Of a stretch of 48,088 nt of DNA, positions 17,982 to 26,908 are shown piece by piece. The notes under the pieces are model-generated. The model searched no databases, was not told the DNA's origin, and was given only the letters and a program-made list of their open reading frames with translations. Within the stretch, counting starts at the first letter, position 1; the number at the start of each line of letters is the position of its first letter. Made by a program: the position numbers and the translations under genes. The stretch is from Xenorhabdus nematophila ATCC 19061 (GTDB taxonomy: Bacteria > Pseudomonadota > Gammaproteobacteria > Enterobacterales > Enterobacteriaceae): assembly GCF_000252955.1 (NCBI RefSeq), contig NC_014228.1, positions 1,081,832 to 1,129,919 on the forward strand, given 5' to 3'.

Positions 17982-20291
17982 TTAGAACTGTTGTGAAATA
18001 CTGAATTTGTAATTACGGCCAATGCCTGAAACCTTTTCTCCTAAATAAGGGTAGTAATCACGGTTGAACAGGTTATCGACAGTGATGCGGGCTTCAAATC
18101 CTTTTATAAAAGTAGGGCGCCAGCTTGCAAACAGGCCATGTAAGGCATAACCGCTGCTTTCGGGCAGTGACCAACCCTCTGCTTTTAGATCGCTACCTTC
18201 GGGGGAACGATCTTGTCTGCGGTAAAAATCACCTTTCCAACCCATCGCCATTTGCCATTGAGGAATTTTAAACCCTAGCATGGCATGAGCAGAAGTAGGT
18301 GGAATTTCTGCAATCCAGGATTTATCTCCTAACCATGGATCTCGAATTGAAGTATCGCGTTGACCACGCATAGTCGAGAACGAGAGTTTTCCGAACAGCG
18401 TATTGCTGTCATAGAAAGTTTCTATTTCCAATCCTTCAATGGAATATCCCGGCAAGTTGCGATGGTTTTCCAGTGGTTTCCCGCATGAATTCGTTGAACC
18501 ACTTTCAATTTGGGCTTCACAATAAATCCCGCGTTTTTTGAATATTTCATCTTTACCACGGTTACGGAACAAGGTAGTTCGAATTTGCAGGCTGTCATCT
18601 TCAAGCATCAAATTATCGAAATCGAGAATTGCGCCAAGGCGTATTCCTGTCATTCTCTCAATATTAAGATTGCGGCTTGTACTAGGTATCCTAGTTTCGT
18701 TTGACTGAACTTCATACTGTTCATCAACGACAGGAGCGCGCCATGTGCGACTGATATCTGAAAAGAGAGATAAACTTGGTGTCACTTTCCACATGATGCC
18801 CAGATGTGGAGCCCATCCGGTATAAGTCACGCCACTGTAATCGTGGCCTGCTTCGGGTAATGGATTATTAAATCGTGGAGCTGCATTTCCTTTGCCTACA
18901 TTTTTTATGTGGTCATAGCGAACACCTGATGTAATGACAAAATTCGAAAATGTCATGGAGTCCTGTAAATAGAGGCTGTAGGTTGTCTGTTTTCCGGCTG
19001 GCATATAGTAAGGCTGGTAATAGCCATAATTATATTCAGCCTGTTCCAACTTATCTTTATCAAACATCCACACATTACGCAGGTGCTTATGCCATTTAGC
19101 CCCCATGAGTAATTCGTGTTCAATAATGCCTGTTGAGAATACGCTTTTATTATTGATATCAGTCAGATAGTCAGTGTAATTAACCCAGCTTTTATGGCCC
19201 ATACTAGAACTATAATTACCTTTGACATTTTCTGGACGGCGATCAACTTGTTCCGTTTTTGAATAAGCCTGAGTTATTGTCAGGTTCATCCATAGGTTAT
19301 CTTCTGGCGCGATATTCCATTTAACAGAATAATTCTGGTCAACCTGATCACGAAAGACCAGCTTTCTTTTCCATGCGCTATTCCAACCATATTTTTCTAC
19401 ATCATAGGTGGAGGGATAATTCATCTTGTCCCGCTTAGCCGCCCAAGGCTGCCAGCCGTCTGATTCAGAGCGCATGGCAGACAGGCTGATGGTGTGGGAG
19501 TCATTGGGATAGATATTGCTTTTCAATAAATAGGATGTTTGGTTATTTTGTGAGTATTCAAAATGTGTACCATCCGGGCGTTTGATATTATGACCATCCC
19601 GTTTGCTGACATACAGTAAGCCGTCAATAAAACCATCAGGATCTCTGCCGTATAAGGCACCGCTATTGATCCACTGCCTGTCATTGGTGTGATAGCTCTG
19701 TTTAATCAAGCCTCCCCAGTGTTCATCAGGGCGTAGCAAATCATTGGCATCTTTTGTCACAATTTTGATCGAGCCACCAAACCCCCCATTGCCATCCAAT
19801 AAATTATGTGGCCCTTTATCGACGTCTACACGCTTGATTAACTCCGGTTCAATAAAGACAGAACCCTGACGATATTTCTCGAATCCTTTAGGGGAATCAT
19901 CCAATGTGACTTTGACATCTTCTGTGTCTCCCATTCCCCAGATATTTAATGTTTGTCCACCGGGGCGTGGAGAGCCTGACATCGAAACACCGGGCAGTTG
20001 ATCAAGCAATTGGGCAATGTTATCAGCCTGAGTGCGGTCAATATCTGCTTTTTTCAGAACTGAGCTGCCGGCACTGTTACTGTTGTGTAAACCTTCTACA
20101 ACAGAAAGAGTCGGTAATTTCATCACCTCACTTTTCTTTTCCGTTTTTTGTTCTACCGGGTTTTCGGTAGCATAAACCAGGCCGGAGAATACGGTTCCCA
20201 GCACGAATGACCCTGAAATCGTGTTACGTAAAATTGTCTGAATTACGCTTACGAGTGGGCGTTTTTCGAATTTTTGACTATTATTTGCCAT
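17982..20291 (-). CDS. TonB-dependent outer-membrane receptor, heme/hemoglobin-type candidate
   Basis: Outer-membrane gated porin of about 769 residues. From ATG 20291 (GGGAAG ribosome site) a long basic n-region is followed by a hydrophobic signal core (SGSFVLGTVFSGLVYA). Then come a plug domain (AQLLDQLPGVSMSG, GGFGGSIKIVTKD) and a beta-barrel ending in the aromatic residue of SISQQF. A degenerate FRAP/NPNL pair is visible (WRAPVVDEQY, then SRNLNIERMTGIRLG), which hints at the heme/hemoglobin receptor branch, but the ligand is not proven. The frame is open back to an ATG at 20435, which lacks a good ribosome site and would bury the signal peptide and the candidate Fur box. No TonB or ABC genes are adjacent. 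Confidence 0.85.
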   Translation of the reverse strand: MANNSQKFEKRPLVSVIQTILRNTISGSFVLGTVFSGLVYATENPVEQKTEKKSEVMKLPTLSVVEGLHNSNSAGSSVLKKADIDRTQADNIAQLLDQLPGVSMSGSPRPGGQTLNIWGMGDTEDVKVTLDDSPKGFEKYRQGSVFIEPELIKRVDVDKGPHNLLDGNGGFGGSIKIVTKDANDLLRPDEHWGGLIKQSYHTNDRQWINSGALYGRDPDGFIDGLLYVSKRDGHNIKRPDGTHFEYSQNNQTSYLLKSNIYPNDSHTISLSAMRSESDGWQPWAAKRDKMNYPSTYDVEKYGWNSAWKRKLVFRDQVDQNYSVKWNIAPEDNLWMNLTITQAYSKTEQVDRRPENVKGNYSSSMGHKSWVNYTDYLTDINNKSVFSTGIIEHELLMGAKWHKHLRNVWMFDKDKLEQAEYNYGYYQPYYMPAGKQTTYSLYLQDSMTFSNFVITSGVRYDHIKNVGKGNAAPRFNNPLPEAGHDYSGVTYTGWAPHLGIMWKVTPSLSLFSDISRTWRAPVVDEQYEVQSNETRIPSTSRNLNIERMTGIRLGAILDFDNLMLEDDSLQIRTTLFRNRGKDEIFKKRGIYCEAQIESGSTNSCGKPLENHRNLPGYSIEGLEIETFYDSNTLFGKLSFSTMRGQRDTSIRDPWLGDKSWIAEIPPTSAHAMLGFKIPQWQMAMGWKGDFYRRQDRSPEGSDLKAEGWSLPESSGYALHGLFASWRPTFIKGFEARITVDNLFNRDYYPYLGEKVSGIGRNYKFSISQQF

Positions 20292-20371
20292 AAACTTCCC
20301 TGAAATACTATCAAGTAAAATATTTTCATTGTTATAAGTTACCTGGGAAACTAAATTGGGTAAATAAAAAT

Positions 20372-20390
20372 GAGACTTATTTTCATTATT
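20372..20390 (-). promoter_or_regulatory. Candidate Fur box before the TonB receptor
   Basis: GAGACTTATTTTCATTATT matches the 19-base Fur consensus at 13 positions by eye. It lies about 80 bases upstream of the chosen receptor start at 20291, where a promoter is expected. Iron control is inferred. Confidence 0.4.
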
Positions 20391-20498
20391 ATTGATGATT
20401 TTTACTAAGTAGTCTGGTAATGGACTGTATTCCATAGATAATGAGATAAAAGTGCTTATTCCTTAAATGAAATTTCCGTAAGTACAAGGGGTTGGTCA

Positions 20499-21020
20499 AT
20501 GAAGAAAAAAATTCTTGGTTCTCTGATTGTGGCTGGTTTCGTGGCACTGCTTGTGGGTTGTGATGATGCGGCTAAAAAAGCAGAAGATGTTACCCAGCAA
20601 ACAGACGAAAGTGCAGCACAAATGAAAAATGATGCTGAGCAGGAAGGGACAGACACGATGGACCGTGCAAAAGACAAGTCGCAGGAAATGAAGGAAAATA
20701 TTCAGGATGGAAGCCGTAACCTGATTGATAAGTCCAGAGAAGTTCAAAATCAAATCAGTAATTCGGTTAGCGATGCAACTGATCAAGTGAAGTCAAAAAT
20801 GGCTGATGTGCAGAATGAAGCCACTAAGACAGCAAATGATCTGATGGATAATGTGAAATCGAAAGCCGGAGAAATAAAAGATCAGGCTACTGACAAGCTT
20901 AATCATCTTTCAGATGGAATAAAATCAAAGACGGAGGATTTGAAATCCGAAGCTGATAAAAAAACAGATGATTTAATCAATAGCCTTAAAGGTGAGGATA
21001 CTAAAAAAGAGGAAGGTTAA
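20499..21020 (+). CDS. Lipoprotein with long amphipathic (LEA/apolipoprotein-like) repeat helix
   Basis: 173-residue predicted lipoprotein. The signal MKKKILGSLIVAGFVALLVGC ends in a lipobox (LLVGC, acylated Cys 21); the next residues are Asp-Asp, the classical inner-membrane retention signal in enterobacteria. The rest has no hydrophobic core. It is an unbroken run of K, D, E, Q, S and T with a loose 11-residue periodicity (SKAGEIKDQATDKL, SDGIKSKTEDLKSEADKK), as in LEA-like and apolipoprotein-like stress or periplasm-spanning proteins. It is divergent from the TonB receptor, and has its own terminator. No exact family recognised. Confidence 0.8.
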   Translation: MKKKILGSLIVAGFVALLVGCDDAAKKAEDVTQQTDESAAQMKNDAEQEGTDTMDRAKDKSQEMKENIQDGSRNLIDKSREVQNQISNSVSDATDQVKSKMADVQNEATKTANDLMDNVKSKAGEIKDQATDKLNHLSDGIKSKTEDLKSEADKKTDDLINSLKGEDTKKEEG

Positions 21021-21065
21021 TTTATTAACTTGGTATTCTGCTGGTATGAAAATGATTTAAATCAG

Positions 21066-21093
21066 AAGGGTGATCTTACATTAGATCACCCTT
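21066..21093 (+). terminator. Terminator after the lipoprotein gene
   Basis: AAGGGTGATCT and AGATCACCCTT form a perfect 11-bp stem with a 6-base loop, followed by ATTTTTAT. It starts 45 bases after the stop codon. Confidence 0.85.
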
Positions 21094-21465
21094 ATTTTTA
21101 TATGAAATTAGGCAAATTAGTATTCTGTTATCCTGACTATTCGCAATAGCTGATGACAGAACATTGTTGTCTGTGTGCCAGATGTTAGCCTGATTTTTAA
21201 CCGGTAATCTGGACGGTTGCGAGTGGGCCAGTGGCTCCTGTTGAGAAGTGATTTTAGCCAGTTTGTAAACTGCCTGATTGTCTTTATTGTGATGTTCTGG
21301 TGTGGCTGGCTGTGAAAACTGAATGAAAGGCTCAATAGGCCAATAATCAGAGACTTTGAACCATCAAACAAGAATGAGTGCGATTTTTGTATTACCCTTT
21401 CAATACTTTCTGAATGGAATGATAAATAATGTCTTTCAATTCTTGTTTTAATCTTTAGAATTAAC
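21076..21465 (-). pseudogene. Possible frameshifted gene remnant, unrecognised
   Basis: Two adjoining minus-strand open frames look protein-like but neither has a proper start. One reads ...YLSFHSESIERVIQKSHSF upstream of about 21365. The other, open from 21363 to a TAA at 21076, reads WFKVSDYWPIEPFIQFSQ and later NQANIWHTDNNVLSSAIA. Together they suggest a decayed gene with a frameshift. Its end runs into the lipoprotein terminator. I recognise no family, and the call is weak. The remaining bases 21466-21587 are AT-rich and featureless. Confidence 0.25.
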
Positions 21466-21589
21466 TAATTTTTATTAAATATCAACTCATCTGATATCGT
21501 TCAATAAAAAATCATCCAATACAAAAAAATTATACTTCTATATTCTCTCAATTTTACTAACAGATTGCTCTTTTCCATAATGGTATTTA

Positions 21590-22481
21590 AATAGTTTGTC
21601 ATAATGGTGAGACTCTTATATTTCTCATTTCTTTCCAATCCGTTAACGAAGCCCTTTTCAAAAAAATTTTCACATTACGAATAAGCTGCCACATAAATTG
21701 GCAACAATGATTGCGTGTCACCGTTTCATGAAGTGATTGCCATAGTCGTTCTATTTTATTTAACCAAGGCGAGTAGACAGGAAGAAAGAGCAGTGTCACA
21801 GTGGGATTATTCAACAACCATGCTCTGACCTTCTTACTTTTATGGATGCCGTAGTTATCTAAAATCACGCTCAGCGTTTCTGCCTCACGATAGGCGCGTT
21901 TCAATGCTTCTAACTCGGGATCCGGTTGTTTTAATGTAGGCGCAGCCCGCCGCCAAACAATGCCTTGTTTGCAGAAATAACGGTAAAGTGTGCTGATGGA
22001 AAGGGTAATATGCAGATATTTTCTGAGTAAAAACACAAAAAACGAAAGACTCCAACGCGAACCGGTATAGCCAAACTGCTGGGGAGCGTGCTCTAAAAAA
22101 TAATAGAAGAGCGGCAGATAACGAGCTAAATGCCACTGAATATGACGCCCAGCGGGTAAGCTCTGCAAGCCTGCCCATCGGTGTTCTCTAAACTTTTTCA
22201 GCCAACGCCAAACGGAAGATTCGGCGCAACAAAGTATCCCAGCGACCTGAGGAACAGAGCGTGTTTTATCTAATAAGAGTATCCCCATGATCCGGCGTGC
22301 ATAATTTTTATCAGTCGTCTTTTGAACAATTTTTTTCATCTGCCGCCGTTCATTCCGGGAAGTGGATGGTATGATAAGCATGACTCGATCCTTTTTTCTG
22401 TGATTTTGCGTTTTGGGAACAAAAATTTCGCAAATTTAGGATCGAGTTTCTTTGATACTCCTACCATTTTGACAAGCTATT
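21590..22481. mobile_element. IS630-family element, internally deleted
   Basis: 892-bp element flanked by TA on both sides (21588-21589 and 22482-22483), the usual IS630 target. The ends are inverted repeats: TAAATAGTTTGTCATAATGG at the left matches the complement of the right end (22463-22483) at all but two positions over 21 bases. Intact family members are about 1.1-1.2 kb; the missing part lies inside the transposase gene. Confidence 0.85.
21599..22381 (-). pseudogene. IS630-family transposase lacking the first catalytic Asp region
   Basis: 260-residue frame, against about 340 in intact members. The N-terminal helix-turn-helix part (DKNYARRIMGILLL, AESSVWRWLKKFREH) and the GIVWRRAAPTLKQPDPE block are present. 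After ALKRAYREAETL the sequence jumps directly to SVILDNYGIHKSKK, and then to the Glu motif LPVYSPWLNKIERLWQSLH. The segment that carries the first catalytic Asp (a YEDEVDI-type motif in relatives) is absent, about 85-90 residues, in frame. The junction lies near 21871-21884. The enzyme should be inactive, though the ends could still be mobilised in trans. Confidence 0.88.
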
Positions 22482-22483
22482 TA

Positions 22484-22588
22484 GAAATAGGGTTAGGGCA
22501 AGAAATGCTCGATTTTTACGAAGGGAAATTCAAACCTCAATGGAAAGATTTTAACTCATTTCTTGAGTGGTATTTTGAGCTAGCTTAA
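22484..22588 (+). pseudogene. 3' remnant of a gene beside the IS630 element
   Basis: Just past the right end of the IS a frame reads EIGLGQEMLDFYEG, then KPQWKDFNSFLEWYFELA and stop. This looks like the C terminus of a small acidic protein; the F-x-x-F-L-E-W-Y ending recalls SUKH/SMI1-type immunity proteins, but that is only a resemblance. No matching 5' part lies left of the IS (a TAA stops the frame there), so the rest is lost. The open frame extends leftward to 22322 only through IS sequence. Confidence 0.45.
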
Positions 22589-22597
22589 TCTGAACGC

Positions 22598-22620
22598 GAT
22601 CCCAGCCACTGGCTGGGATC
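22598..22620. repeat. 10-bp palindromic hairpin
   Basis: GATCCCAGCC and GGCTGGGATC flank a 3-base ACT. It follows the stop of the gene remnant by 10 bases. No T run follows on either strand, so it is a weak terminator candidate. From 22621 to 22863 no complete gene is seen; the last 60 bases are open in the frame of the toxin gene. Confidence 0.5.
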
Positions 22621-22863
22621 CTCTGTTACCACTGCTGTTTTTCCAGAAACCAAATCATTAACCAATAACGTTTATTATGTCGTAATCCACAAAATCAACC
22701 TGCAATCCCCCGCGCAACACCTATTTCTTTGTTTACCAAAATAGCGGCTTCCAATTCACTGAGAGTTTTCGACTCAGAAGCAGATTTTCCAATGACGGCT
22801 TAAACGGAATTCGGATTATTTAACGGTGCAACAATACTGGGTGGTGAACAATCAAGATTTTCG

Positions 22864-23259
22864 ATGAAAGGTAAAGGCGGCGGAAACAAGAACGTAGGCC
22901 AAAGCAAACAGCCGTATCAGCCTAATCAGGGAGCAGTCGGAAATATGGGCGAATTCTTCAAGCAATCAGGTTTTGGTAGCCAAATGAAAGGAGACTCGCA
23001 AAAAACCAGCAAGATTTACCAAGGCCAGAGTGTCTATCAAGCTTCTGGTAACATTGATCAACATATCAAAAAAGGTGATCAATTTTATTTAGATGGCAGT
23101 CATAAAAACCATGTGGAAGTTTTTGATAAGAGAGGAAACTTTAGGGTTGTACTGAACTTGGATGGTTCAATTAATGAAACTAAAATTAAAACTAAAACTA
23201 AAACTAAAACTAAAACTAAAACTAAACAAGCCGAAGCCGAAGGAAGAAAATTAAAATGA
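22864..23259 (+). CDS. Orphan polymorphic-toxin C-terminal module (putative RNase)
   Basis: 131-residue basic protein resembling the detached C-terminal domain of a CDI, Rhs or colicin-like toxin. A glycine- and asparagine-rich linker (GKGGGNKNVGQ, about 3-13) leads to the compact end domain KKGDQFYLDGSHKNHVEVFDK. The D-x-x-H followed by H-V-E resembles the Asp/His/Glu set of colicin E3-type ribonucleases, but I cannot assign the exact family. The frame stays open about 19 codons upstream of the ATG (TEFGLFNGATILGG), as expected of a piece cut from a larger gene; no strong ribosome site is seen. Near the C terminus a hexanucleotide repeat gives (TK)n. It overlaps the next gene by ATGA. Toxin nature is inferred. 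Confidence 0.6.
   Translation: MKGKGGGNKNVGQSKQPYQPNQGAVGNMGEFFKQSGFGSQMKGDSQKTSKIYQGQSVYQASGNIDQHIKKGDQFYLDGSHKNHVEVFDKRGNFRVVLNLDGSINETKIKTKTKTKTKTKTKQAEAEGRKLK
23179..23226 (+). repeat. Hexanucleotide tandem repeat (ACTAAA)8 in the toxin gene
   Basis: Eight six-base units: one ACTAAA, one variant ATTAAA, then six ACTAAA. Each adds Thr-Lys (one Ile-Lys) to the C-terminal tail. Because the unit is two codons, slippage changes tail length without shifting the frame. Confidence 0.95.
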
Positions 23260-23600
23260 TAGACACTTTAGAAAAGCTCAGAATTAGTCTTATAGCTATC
23301 TCATTTGAAGAAGAAATTAAATCTCAAATGAATATAGATTCAGATCTTATTGAAGATTATGAAGACTATCTTGTTGATTTTGCAAATTCTGTGGAATTAC
23401 TTAGCAAAACAGTGAGCGCGAATGATCAAATATCTACTCAATGTGCATTAACAAGGGTAAGAATGGCATCTTTGAATTTAGTCAATTTTTATCAAGATGT
23501 TATTGACGACGTTGTATTAATAAATCAGCAAGATTCATGGCCTGAAATTCCGGAAGGATATAAGCTTCCTGAGTATTATAACTGTTCATCTGATAAATAA
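23256..23600 (+). CDS. Putative cognate immunity protein
   Basis: 114-residue, strongly acidic, mostly helical protein with no signal peptide. Its ATG overlaps the toxin stop (ATGA), a typical toxin/immunity layout, and its charge is opposite to that of the basic toxin. Sequence landmarks: FEEEIKSQM, DLIEDYEDYLVDF and the end WPEIPEGYKLPEYY. I do not recognise a named Imm family. The role is inferred from position, size and charge. Confidence 0.6.
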   Translation: MIDTLEKLRISLIAISFEEEIKSQMNIDSDLIEDYEDYLVDFANSVELLSKTVSANDQISTQCALTRVRMASLNLVNFYQDVIDDVVLINQQDSWPEIPEGYKLPEYYNCSSDK

Positions 23601-23620
23601 CGTTAAGCTTCCCGTTTAAA

Positions 23621-23666
23621 TGAACTGCACCCCAAAAGTTAGATACTAATTGATTAAAGTGCAGTT
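23621..23666. mobile_element. Possible IS3-type end relic
   Basis: TGAACTGCACCCCAAAAGTT at 23621-23640 looks like the terminal repeat of IS3-family (IS150-group) elements. AACTGCAC (23623-23630) pairs with GTGCAGTT (23659-23666), so only the two extreme ends may remain after deletion of the body. It may also act as a 3' hairpin for betA, which ends at 23684. Confidence 0.4.
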
Positions 23667-23683
23667 TTATCAAACAAATTTCA

Positions 23684-25366
23684 TTAACCAGTGTTTTTTG
23701 TCAACTGACAAGTAGGTGCGTTATTGGCAATGTAATATTTAGCCTGACTGCGTGGCAAGGGTGCAATTCCCCGAATTTTATCGGCAATTTTTTCCGCCAT
23801 CATGATCACTGTGGCATTTAAATTGCCGGTAATGATGTTCGGCATAATAGAAGCATCAATAACACGTAAATTCTCAACGCCATGTACACGCCCTTGACCA
23901 TCCACAACTGCCATTTCGTCTGTTCCCATTTTGCAACTGCATGATGGATGAAATGCAGTTTCAGCATGTTGACGAATAAAAGCATCCAGTTGTTCATCTG
24001 TCTGAATTTCAGCCCCCGGGCTGATTTCACGTCCGCAATAGGGAGCTAACGCTGGTTGTGCCATAATTTCCCGGGTGATGCGTATGGCATCGCGGAATTC
24101 CTGCCAGTCTTGCTCTGCCGACATGTAATTGAACAAAATGCTGGGGTGCTGACGTGGGTCCCGTGACTTAATTTTCACCCGACCACGGCTTGGTGAGCGC
24201 ATGGAACCAACATGCGCCTGAAAGCTATGCTGATTAACAGCATTGCTGCCATTGTAATTAACAGCAACAGGCAAGAAGTGAAATTGAATATTTGGCCAGG
24301 CAAATTTTTCACTGGTACGAATGAAACCACCGGCTTCAAATTGATTGCTGGCACCAATACCGGTGCCTTTGAACAGCCATTCTGCGCCAATTTGAGGTTG
24401 GTTATACCATTTTAAGGCAGGGTAAAGTGAGATGGGTTTGAGGCATTCGTACTGTAAATACATTTCAAGGTGATCTTGCAGGTTCTGCCCAACTCCGGGT
24501 AATACTTGTACGGCAGGAATACCAAGTTCATGCAAGACTTTTTCTGGGCCAATGCCTGAACGCTGTAAAATTTGTGGGGAAGCGATGGCACCGGCACAAA
24601 GTAATACTTCTTTGCGTGCTTTGGCTGTCGTGGCAGTTGCACTATTGCTTTGATAAAAACTGACACCAACGGCTGTTTTTCCTTCAAATTTCAGGACGTC
24701 TGTCAGCGCATGGGTAATGATAGAGAGATTGGGACGTGAGCGTGCCTGATCCAGATAACCACGTGCGGTGCTGGCACGGTGCCCACTGGGAGTGACAGTG
24801 CGATCCATTGGTCCAAAACCTTCTTGCTGGTAACCATTCAGATCATCAGTACGTGGGTAGCCAGCCTGGATACCGGCTTCAACCAGAGCGTGAAAAAGTG
24901 CATTATTGCCAGCTTTGGGCGTTGTGACACTGACAGGCCCTTCACTGCCATGATAGTCATTTGCACCAATATCCCGTGATTGCGCTTTACGAAAATAGGG
25001 CAGGCAATCAAGATAAGTCCACTCTTCCAGACCGGGTTGCATCGCCCAATGATCAAAATCCAGCGCATTGCCACGGATATAGCACATGCCGTTAATGAGT
25101 GAAGATCCGCCAAGCCCTTTGCCGCGACCGCATTCCATGCGCCGGTTATTCATATGGGGTTCAGGATCGGTTTCATAAGCCCAGTTATAACGGGTTCCTT
25201 GCAAGGGATATGCCAGCGCTGCCGGCATTTGAGTGCGAAAGTCGAATCGATAATCCGGCCCGCCCGCTTCCAGTAGCAGGACCGTTACGTTGGGATCTTC
25301 TGTCAGACGGGTTGCAAGCACGTTACCCGCTGAACCAGCACCGATAATAATGTAGTCAAATACCAT
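23684..25366 (-). CDS. betA: Choline dehydrogenase
   Basis: Membrane-associated FAD enzyme of the GMC oxidoreductase family; oxidises choline to betaine aldehyde, and can carry on to glycine betaine. The ADP-binding start [19 protein letters not shown], the GMC signature [20 protein letters not shown], and the C-terminal catalytic region HPSCSCKMG with the [20 protein letters not shown]-binding block are all present. 560 residues. ATG 25366 has AGGAGA upstream and matches E. coli; the upstream ATG adds eight unrelated residues. Last gene of betIBA; betB ends 27 bases upstream. Confidence 0.96.
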   Translation of the reverse strand: MVFDYIIIGAGSAGNVLATRLTEDPNVTVLLLEAGGPDYRFDFRTQMPAALAYPLQGTRYNWAYETDPEPHMNNRRMECGRGKGLGGSSLINGMCYIRGNALDFDHWAMQPGLEEWTYLDCLPYFRKAQSRDIGANDYHGSEGPVSVTTPKAGNNALFHALVEAGIQAGYPRTDDLNGYQQEGFGPMDRTVTPSGHRASTARGYLDQARSRPNLSIITHALTDVLKFEGKTAVGVSFYQSNSATATTAKARKEVLLCAGAIASPQILQRSGIGPEKVLHELGIPAVQVLPGVGQNLQDHLEMYLQYECLKPISLYPALKWYNQPQIGAEWLFKGTGIGASNQFEAGGFIRTSEKFAWPNIQFHFLPVAVNYNGSNAVNQHSFQAHVGSMRSPSRGRVKIKSRDPRQHPSILFNYMSAEQDWQEFRDAIRITREIMAQPALAPYCGREISPGAEIQTDEQLDAFIRQHAETAFHPSCSCKMGTDEMAVVDGQGRVHGVENLRVIDASIMPNIITGNLNATVIMMAEKIADKIRGIAPLPRSQAKYYIANNAPTCQLTKNTG

Positions 25367-25393
25367 TGTTATCTCCTCTGTTTCAGTCATGGA

Positions 25394-26872
25394 TTAAAAT
25401 AGGGATTCAAAGTCGCCCAGTTCCACCTGTATTGATTTGGTTTGTGTGTAATTTTGCAGTGTCACCAGTCCGTTTTCACGGCCTACGCCAGAATGCTTAT
25501 AACCACCGACAGGCACGGTGGCTGGAGATTCGCCCCATGTATTGATCCAGCAGATCCCTGCTTCCAGTTGATGGATCACGCGGTGGGCGCGAGAAAGATC
25601 TTTGGTCACTAATCCGGCCCCTAAGCCGTAATGGGTATTATTGGCCCGCGCAATGACTTCAACTTCTGTCTCGTAAGTCAGGATACACATGACAGGGCCA
25701 AAAATTTCCTCCCGTGCAATCAGCATGTCATCGGTACAATCACTGAATACTGTTGGAGCAACAAATGCGCCTTTTGCCAATGCGCCTTCCTGCATCCGCT
25801 CACCGCCACAAAGCAAGCGGGCAGCGCTATTTTTACCACTTTCGATATAGCGCAAAACAGATTCCATATGCGGGAAACTCACCAATGGGCCAAAATTGGT
25901 ATTGGGATCGAGAGGTGAACCAATACGGATGCGTTTAACACGTTCAAGGATTTTGGCTTCAAATTGTGAAAGCAGGGCTTTGGGAACAAAAACCCGTGTT
26001 CCGTTAGTACAGACCTGACCGGAACTGAAAAAGTTTGCCATCATGGCAATATCAGCAGCCCGATCCAGATCGGCGTCATCAAAGATGATCAGGGGAGATT
26101 TCCCGCCCAGTTCCATTGTGACTTCTTTTAAAGTGGAACCAGACGCATTTGCCATGACTTTTTTGCCGGTAACAGTACCACCAGTAAAAGACACTTTGGC
26201 TATTTTCGGATGAACTGCCAGATAATGCCCGACTTCATGGCCCGCGCCAGTCAGGACGTTGAACACGCCATCAGGCAAACCGGCTTCGGTATAGATTTCA
26301 GCTAATTTAAGCGCGGTAAGGGAGGTGAATTCACTGGGCTTGAAAATCATTGCATTGCCGGCAGCCAGAGCCGGAGCTGATTTCCAAAGGGCGATTTGAA
26401 TAGGGTAATTCCATGCACCGATGCCGGCCACAACGCCCAGAGGCTCACGGCGTGTATAGACGAATGAAGATTCACGCAGTGGGATTTGTTGCCCTTCAAG
26501 CGCTGGGCTCAAACCCGCATAATATTCCAGTACATCAGCACCAGAAGCAATATCAAGTGACTGGGTTTCAGAAAAGGGTTTGCCAGTATCCAGCGTTTCC
26601 AGTTCAGCCAGTTCATCGTTACGTTCACGCAGGATATTCACTGCCTTGAGCAAGATCCGGGAACGCTCCACCGCCGCCATAGCTGCCCAGATTTTCTGCC
26701 CCTGGAGAGCACTTTGGACAGCCAAATCAACATCCTGCTCTGTTGCGGACTGAAATTGAGCAATAATCTCATCATTGGCGGGATTGATAGCATCAAAAAT
26801 CGTGTTGTCTGGATGGGTGCTATCAACATAAGCGCCGTGGATATAAAGTTTCTGTAATCCAAAATGGGTCAT
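25394..26872 (-). CDS. betB: Betaine aldehyde dehydrogenase
   Basis: NAD(P)-dependent aldehyde dehydrogenase making the osmoprotectant glycine betaine. The catalytic Cys is C288 in [14 protein letters not shown], the general-base Glu is E254 in MELGGKSP, and the coenzyme region [11 protein letters not shown] is intact. 492 residues, normal for BetB. It lies between betI and betA in one operon. No lesion. Confidence 0.96.
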   Translation of the reverse strand: MTHFGLQKLYIHGAYVDSTHPDNTIFDAINPANDEIIAQFQSATEQDVDLAVQSALQGQKIWAAMAAVERSRILLKAVNILRERNDELAELETLDTGKPFSETQSLDIASGADVLEYYAGLSPALEGQQIPLRESSFVYTRREPLGVVAGIGAWNYPIQIALWKSAPALAAGNAMIFKPSEFTSLTALKLAEIYTEAGLPDGVFNVLTGAGHEVGHYLAVHPKIAKVSFTGGTVTGKKVMANASGSTLKEVTMELGGKSPLIIFDDADLDRAADIAMMANFFSSGQVCTNGTRVFVPKALLSQFEAKILERVKRIRIGSPLDPNTNFGPLVSFPHMESVLRYIESGKNSAARLLCGGERMQEGALAKGAFVAPTVFSDCTDDMLIAREEIFGPVMCILTYETEVEVIARANNTHYGLGAGLVTKDLSRAHRVIHQLEAGICWINTWGESPATVPVGGYKHSGVGRENGLVTLQNYTQTKSIQVELGDFESLF

Positions 26873-26908
26873 AGATTCCCCTTAAGAGTTTATCTATTCG
26901 GCTTAAAC

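Noticed and set aside
22695..22799. Minus-strand open stretch reading SELEAAILVNKEIGVARG
   Set aside because: Protein-like but bounded by stops on both sides with no start codon; too short to support as a gene.
23179..23226. Repeat considered as part of a CRISPR-like or satellite array
   Set aside because: Units are six bases with no spacers, wholly inside a coding frame; a simple coding microsatellite explains it.
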